This document shows, in pieces, positions 59,984 through 64,000 of a DNA stretch of 64,000 nt; positions within the stretch are counted from its first letter, which is position 1; each line of letters opens with the position of its first letter. The stretch is from Actinacidiphila epipremni (GTDB lineage Bacteria; Actinomycetota; Actinomycetes; Streptomycetales; Streptomycetaceae): assembly GCF_012034175.1 (NCBI RefSeq), contig NZ_JAATEJ010000005.1:248001-312000 (forward strand), given 5' to 3'. The notes under the pieces are model-generated. The model did no database searches, had not been told where the DNA came from, and worked only from the letters and a program-made list of their open reading frames with translations. A program made the position numbers and the translations under genes.

Positions 59984-60932
59984 CCGCCATGACCGTACGG
60001 GGCCGTCGGCGTGCCGCGCGGGCCTCGTCCGTGGTGAGCGCGCCGACCGCGCCCAGCAGGCAGCACGAGCCGAGCACGGTCGCCGCCGTCAACTGCTCGC
60101 CGAGCAGGGTGACGGCGAGCACCGTCGCCGAGACCGGCTCGATGAGGGCGACCACCGACACCGTCGCCGCCCGCAGTACCGCGGCGCCCGCGAAGTACAG
60201 GCCGTAGGCGAGGGCGGTCGGCACCGAGGCGAGGTAGCCGAGCAGCAGCAGCGTACGGCCGAGGTGCGCGGTGTGCGGCAGCAGGCCCTCCCAGCAGGCG
60301 GCCGGCAGCAGCACGGCCGCGCAGATGCCGAAGGCCCACATCGAGGTGCCGAACGGGTCGCCGGTCCCGCCGTCGCGCCCCCACCAGCGGGTCAGCACGG
60401 TGATCGCGGCGTAGCCCGCCGCGGAGAGCACCGCGAGCCCGACGCCGGCGGGGCGTACGTCGGCCCGGCCGCCGCCGAGGACCAGCACCGCGAGGCCGCC
60501 GAGCGCGCCGGCCACCGCCAGGGCGCCGCCGCGGCCCAGCCGCTCACCCATCGTCAGCCGCGCGGCCAGCGCGATGAGCACCGGGCCCGAGCCGAGCGTC
60601 ACGACGGTGGCCACGGCCAGGCCCGTGGACCGCACCGCGCAGAAGTAGGCGATCTGGAAGACGGTGAGCCCGGCGCCGGTCGCCACCACCCGCCGTACGG
60701 TACGGGCCCGCGGCCCACCGGCCGCCTCCGCCCGCGGCCGGCGGGCGAGCCGGGCGGCGAGCAGCAGCACGAAGCCGCCTGCGGCGCGCCAGAAGGTGAG
60801 GGCGAACGGGCCGAGCCCGCTCCCCCCGTACAAGGCGGCGGCGACGGCGCCGGCCGTACCCCAGCCGGTCGCGGCGACCGCGACGTAGATCAGGCCCCGG
60901 GTGGCCGGGGCGGGTGCATGCCTGAGGAACAC
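59898..60932 (-). CDS. EamA (DMT) family exporter
   Basis: A 344-residue ten-TM transporter. It begins with [22 protein letters not shown] and has the second EamA repeat near [22 protein letters not shown], ending [30 protein letters not shown] 60932 has GGGAG. Its 3' end overlaps the convergent PNPOx-like gene by 86 bp, a long overlap for this kind of genome; antisense control is possible. The basic C-terminal tail is coded within the overlap. Confidence 0.88.
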   Translation of the reverse strand: MFLRHAPAPATRGLIYVAVAATGWGTAGAVAAALYGGSGLGPFALTFWRAAGGFVLLLAARLARRPRAEAAGGPRARTVRRVVATGAGLTVFQIAYFCAVRSTGLAVATVVTLGSGPVLIALAARLTMGERLGRGGALAVAGALGGLAVLVLGGGRADVRPAGVGLAVLSAAGYAAITVLTRWWGRDGGTGDPFGTSMWAFGICAAVLLPAACWEGLLPHTAHLGRTLLLLGYLASVPTALAYGLYFAGAAVLRAATVSVVALIEPVSATVLAVTLLGEQLTAATVLGSCCLLGAVGALTTDEARAARRRPRTVMAVSGAPAADSPAALCPGPAVRPAPVRRRR

Positions 60933-61108
60933 GGAGTTCTCCCGCGGAAGTGTCGGTCAACGGCCTCATCCCGTTTCGCGGGCAACCCCGACCGACCGCC
61001 GGCCCCAACCCCCGACGGCCCCCGACCTCGCCCGCACTCACCCCACGGGCGGCGAAAGAACAACGCTCTGCACCCCACCACGATATGCCCCCGCTAGACC
61101 CCCACCCA

Positions 61109-61320
61109 GGGGGCACCCCCAGGCGAAGCCCGGCGCACCCAACCACAACGCACCGCACGCAGACAACGCGCCCGAGGGGGCACCCACCTAGGGGCGCGGG
61201 GGGGGCACCTCCCAGGCGAAGCCCTGGGAGAACGGAGCGCCCAGCCACAACACACCGCACGCAAGCAACACACCCCAAGGGGCACCCACCTAGGGGCGCG
61301 GGGAACTGCGCGCTCAGCCA
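61109..61320. repeat. Streptomycete dispersed intergenic repeats, two to three units
   Basis: The 446-nt gap carries tandem copies of a roughly 100-nt unit. A 60-nt block at 61142-61202 recurs with few changes at 61242-61302; it ends in CACCTAGGGGCGCGGGG, the motif of a repeat widespread in Streptomyces intergenic DNA. A second segment, GGGGCACC(T)CCCAGGCGAAGCC, is at about 61109-61130 and 61202-61223. No gene is supported here; ORFs running through the repeats are spurious. Confidence 0.8.
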
Positions 61321-61378
61321 CGAAGCAACCGTCAGCGGCCGACGCACCTCAAGGCGCACCCCCCGATGCCCCCACCCC

Positions 61379-62362
61379 TCACGCAGACATCCGCTCCTGC
61401 GCAGGCGCGCTCGCCGCCACAACCGTCCCTTCGGCCCTGCCGGGCTTCGCAGAAGCAGTCTGCGCGACCAGCGCGCCGGCCACCACCAGCGCCCCACCCG
61501 CCACCTGCCAGAACCCCAGGTGCTCGGCCAGCAGGATCCACGCGAGCACCGTGGCGATCACCGCCTCCATCCCGCCGACGACCGCCGCGACCTGCGGGCT
61601 GAGGCTGCGGACCGCCGTCACGCCGGTGAGGTAGGCGACCACCGTGGAGACCAGCACGATCCACCCCACCAGCAGCACCGCCGGCACCTCGCGGTCCCCG
61701 AGCGCGGCCTGATGCCCCAGCGTGTGCCACCGCATCGTCCACGGGTGGGAGACCGCCGTGAGCACGAGCGCCCCGACGACCAGCCCGTGCGCGATGACCG
61801 ACTCCGGCTCCGGCGCGGCGGCGCCGTCCGTACGGCCGGAACCGCCGCCGTCGGCCAGGACGAAGTACGCCACCTGGCAGCATGCCGCGCCGAACGCGTA
61901 GAGCAGCCCGAGCGCGTCGAAGGCGAGGCCCGACCACACCTCGACCACGCAGGTCATGCCCGCGGTGGCCAGGACGACGCCGAGCGCGGCGGCGCGGGTG
62001 ACCGGGCGGCGCTGGACGAACCGGATCCAGCCGAGCAGCAGCGCCGGGCCGAGGTATTCGACGAGGATCGCTATGCCGACGGGTATCCGCGCGATGGCCA
62101 CGAAGTAGAGCGCCTGGCAGCCGACGATCGCCAGCAGCCCGAACCCGGCGACCAGGCCGGGCCGTTGCCGGGGCAGAGCGCGGGAGCGCAGCGCGACGGG
62201 CAGCAGGACGAGCGCGGCGCCAGCCACCCGCATCCACACCACCTGGAGCGGATCGAGGCCCAGGTCGATGAGCGGTTTCGCGGCGACGCCGGACCCTCCG
62301 AAGGCGCACGCCGACACCAAGGCGAGCCCGAGTCCGGTGCTCTTCACCGCAGTTCCGCGCAT
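61379..62362 (-). CDS. EamA (DMT) family exporter, RhtA-like
   Basis: A 327-residue ten-TM transporter. TGLGLALVSACAFGGSGVAAKPLIDLGLDPLQVVWMRVAGAALVLLP and RIPVGIAILVEYLGPALLLGW are typical of the RhtA branch of EamA proteins, and PQVAAVVGGMEAVIATVLAWILLAEHL gives the second repeat end. RhtA-like proteins export threonine, homoserine and related metabolites. It is the third DMT gene within 6 kb. No regulator is adjacent. Confidence 0.88.
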   Translation of the reverse strand: MRGTAVKSTGLGLALVSACAFGGSGVAAKPLIDLGLDPLQVVWMRVAGAALVLLPVALRSRALPRQRPGLVAGFGLLAIVGCQALYFVAIARIPVGIAILVEYLGPALLLGWIRFVQRRPVTRAAALGVVLATAGMTCVVEVWSGLAFDALGLLYAFGAACCQVAYFVLADGGGSGRTDGAAAPEPESVIAHGLVVGALVLTAVSHPWTMRWHTLGHQAALGDREVPAVLLVGWIVLVSTVVAYLTGVTAVRSLSPQVAAVVGGMEAVIATVLAWILLAEHLGFWQVAGGALVVAGALVAQTASAKPGRAEGTVVAASAPAQERMSA

Positions 62363-62401
62363 CCGGCCATCATGTCAGCCGGCGACAGGACCGTCACCCC
62401 G

Positions 62402-62971
62402 TTAAGCCCTGTCATCCCCGGTCCCGGCGCTCCGCGGCCCCGGCACCGTGCCGAAGCCGGCCCCGGGCTCCTCCTGCAGCCCGTCCGGGTCCAGCCCGGC
62501 CGCGCGCAGGACGTCGGCGGCGCGGCAGTCCGGGTCGGCGGCCAGCGCGTGCAGCAGGTCGATGCCGTCGGCCTGCTGCCGGCCGCGCGCCCGGGCCAGG
62601 TCCACCGCGCCGCCGAGCGCGGCGGAGGCGGCCGGGCTCCAGCCCGGCGCGGTCATCGTCAGCAGGGGCAGCGCCCCGGAGTCCTCCACCGAGCCGTGCC
62701 AGCGCAGCCCGTAGCCGATGCTGCGCTGCACCAGGTAGCCGAGGACGCGGGCGGCCCGGCCCTCGGGTATGTCGCAGGCGGCGCGGGCCTGCGGGTCGTT
62801 CTCCAGCAGGGAGTGCAGCAGGTGCGCGGTGTCGGCCTGCGTGTCCCCGTCCCGGACCGCGCGGCGGCGCGCGCTCGCGGCCACGGCGCGCATCTGCGCT
62901 GTCAGCTGCGCGTCGTCCTCGGGGTGGGCCGGCTCCGGCGTCGGCCCCTGGTCGCTGTACACGCCATCCAT
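62402..62971 (-). CDS. Clp N-terminal (repeat) domain protein
   Basis: A 189-residue protein with two Clp_N-like repeats: TAQMRAVAASARRRAVRDGDTQADTAHLLHSLLEND and LGGAVDLARARGRQQADGIDLLHALAADPDCRAADVLRAAG. The AAA modules of ClpC or ClpB are absent, so it may be an adaptor or a stand-alone substrate-binding protein, like ClpS-type helpers or the ClpC N-domain relatives of actinobacteria. No strong ribosome site; ATG 62971 chosen by protein start. It lies between the EamA and PNPOx genes. Confidence 0.8.
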   Translation of the reverse strand: MDGVYSDQGPTPEPAHPEDDAQLTAQMRAVAASARRRAVRDGDTQADTAHLLHSLLENDPQARAACDIPEGRAARVLGYLVQRSIGYGLRWHGSVEDSGALPLLTMTAPGWSPAASAALGGAVDLARARGRQQADGIDLLHALAADPDCRAADVLRAAGLDPDGLQEEPGAGFGTVPGPRSAGTGDDRA

Positions 62972-63071
62972 CACACCAGAGGCCCCGGCCGTGCCGCATC
63001 GGCTCAGCGGTCCATTCCGCCTCCGTCCGCGGAGGGGGTCGGCCGGCGGCGGCATCCTCCCGGGGGATGAG

Positions 63072-63761
63072 TCATGGCCACAGCAAGGTGCGGGTCCAGC
63101 CGTCGCCGTCCCGCGTGTAGTGCAGCCGCAGGTGGCCGCGCTCGGGGTCGGCCTGCCAGAACTCCGCCTGGCGGGCCCGCAGCCGGTAGACGGTGTGGCC
63201 CTCCGGCACCGCGTCCGGCTCGGCGGCCACGCGCTCCTGTGCGGCGCGGCGCTCGCGCGCGTACTCCGCCAGGCTGCCCAGCGGCGCGCTGGTGACCCCG
63301 GCGAGGCCGGCGGCGCGGGAGGCCGGCGAGCGGCCGAGGTAGTCGCGCCGGGCGGTCCCGGCGTCCAGGGCGTCGACCGGGCCGGTCATCCGGATCTGCC
63401 GGCCGTGCGCGGGCCAGTACCAGGAGACCGCGGCGACCGGGTTCGCGGCGAGGTCGCGGCCCTTGCCGCTGCGGCGGTCGCCGGCGAAGACGACGGCGCA
63501 GTCCGCCGAGTCGACGCCGCGCAGCATCAGCACCCGGGCGCTCGGCGTGCCGTCCGCGGCGGCGGTGCTGAGCGTCATGATCTGCGGCTCGGGCACCCCG
63601 TCGGCGAGCGCGCGGTCCAGCCAGGCGGCGAAGAGCGGCCCGGGGGCGCCGGGCGCCCGGTCGGGGTCGAAGGTGAGCAGCGGCCCGGCGAGCACGGGCG
63701 CGGCCCTGATCCGCTCCAGCAGCTCCCGGTCCGCCGCGGCGCCGTCCGTACCCTCGCTCAT
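63072..63761 (-). CDS. Pyridoxamine 5'-phosphate oxidase family (PdxH/PhzG-like)
   Basis: A 229-residue FMN enzyme of the PNPOx family. FMN-site segments ARVLMLRGVDSADCAVVFAGDRRSGKGRDLAANP and AVSWYWPAHGRQIRMTGPV, and the C-terminal EFWQADPERGHLRLHYTRDGDGW dimerisation motif support it. The SGKGRD run differs from the canonical S-x-K phosphate contact only slightly. It would oxidise pyridoxine/pyridoxamine phosphate to PLP, or act like PhzG on another substrate. AGGGAGGA precedes ATG 63761. It stands 4 kb from the MocR/PNPOx-like pair. Confidence 0.86.
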   Translation of the reverse strand: MSEGTDGAAADRELLERIRAAPVLAGPLLTFDPDRAPGAPGPLFAAWLDRALADGVPEPQIMTLSTAAADGTPSARVLMLRGVDSADCAVVFAGDRRSGKGRDLAANPVAAVSWYWPAHGRQIRMTGPVDALDAGTARRDYLGRSPASRAAGLAGVTSAPLGSLAEYARERRAAQERVAAEPDAVPEGHTVYRLRARQAEFWQADPERGHLRLHYTRDGDGWTRTLLWP

Positions 63762-63938
63762 GCGTCCTCCCTCCGCCCGCCGGGCGCCTTCCCCGGCGGC
63801 AGCGGGCCAAGCCTGGCATCCGGGCGCCGTGCGGTGCGTGCGGCACGGCGGGCCGCGGACGGGAAAGTGCCCCGCCCGCGGCCCGCCGCCGTCAGCTCAC
63901 CGCGCCCCGCGGACGCGGCTCACGACCGGGCCGGCCGG

Positions 63939-64000
63939 TCAGCGCACGGTCACCGTCGTGCTCTGGCTGCCCGCGGTGAAGACGTACGCCCCGCGCTCGA
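63939..64000 (-). CDS. C-terminal end of an unidentified gene
   Basis: Only the last 19 codons are inside the window: the peptide ends GAYVFTAGSQSTTVTVR and TGA at 63939. Alternating small and beta-branched residues suggest a beta-sandwich C-terminus such as in secreted glycosidases, but nothing more can be said. Confidence 0.45.
   Translation of the reverse strand, partial: ERGAYVFTAGSQSTTVTVR

Noticed and set aside
60950..62400. Long frames through 61094-61321 and antisense to the EamA gene
   Set aside because: They cross dispersed repeats and a real gene on the other strand, with no protein-like composition or start signals.

Overview
The window looks like a stretch of a Streptomyces (or very close streptomycete) chromosome. 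GC is very high with strong third-position bias, GTG starts are frequent, and there is a complete whiE-type spore-pigment polyketide cluster at the left end. Scr1-type XRE/DUF397 pairs, Tat-exported hydrolases with CBM2 and Thr-Pro linkers, and the dispersed 'TAGGGGCGCGGGG' intergenic repeat all fit that genus. I saw no rRNA, tRNA, CRISPR array, insertion sequence or prophage genes.

Layout. (1) 1-6022: spore pigment locus, with a divergent FAD hydroxylase (partial) and seven co-directional genes: SchA/CurD-like protein, cupin, KS-alpha, KS-beta, ACP, aromatase/cyclase, TcmI-like cyclase. (2) 6215-7631: a secreted Ser/Asp-rich wall protein next to a class E/F-type sortase, closed by a perfect 17-bp hairpin. 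(3) 7656-18624: an O-methyltransferase and a polysaccharide-utilisation region: beta-helix protein, expansin-like protein with CBM2 behind a perfect CebR operator, GH5 mannanase with CBM2, AraC and DeoR regulators, and a probable GH55 beta-1,3-glucanase with two LacI-type operators. (4) 18729-20890: SAM methyltransferase and XRE/DUF397 pair with a self-operator. (5) 21152-27473: M20 peptidase, GH36 alpha-galactosidase, and divergent LigD-polymerase and Ku genes for end joining. (6) 27571-33599: MFS pump plus TetR with a large operator, GNAT and quinone reductase, then an ECF41 sigma factor translationally coupled to an NAD-epimerase behind a matching ECF41 promoter. (7) 33717-45560: a long leftward unit for organosulfur acquisition: ROK regulator, flavin reductase, binding protein, permease, ATPase, FMN monooxygenase, a fused heterodimer-type ABC exporter and an aldo/keto reductase. 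Two very short cysteine-containing leader ORFs, both apparently leaderless, precede the ROK gene and the flavin reductase gene. (8) 45717-55853: housekeeping and mixed genes: disulfide reductase, phosphatase, apolipoprotein N-acyltransferase, Gfo/Idh oxidoreductase, Ung, two SDRs, a DUF3037/HipA-like kinase pair, Rieske lipoprotein. (9) 55912-63761: three EamA (DMT) exporters interleaved with LysR, MocR, two flavin split-barrel (PNPOx-fold) proteins and a Clp-N protein, with streptomycete repeats in the one large gap.

The most informative signals are small ones: the paired sulfur leader peptides, the ECF41 promoter, the CebR box directly abutting an expansin promoter, the TetR operator that settles the MFS start codon, and repeated use of TANNNT-N6/7-start (leaderless) promoters. 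All functional names rest on reading motifs by eye; no database search was run.
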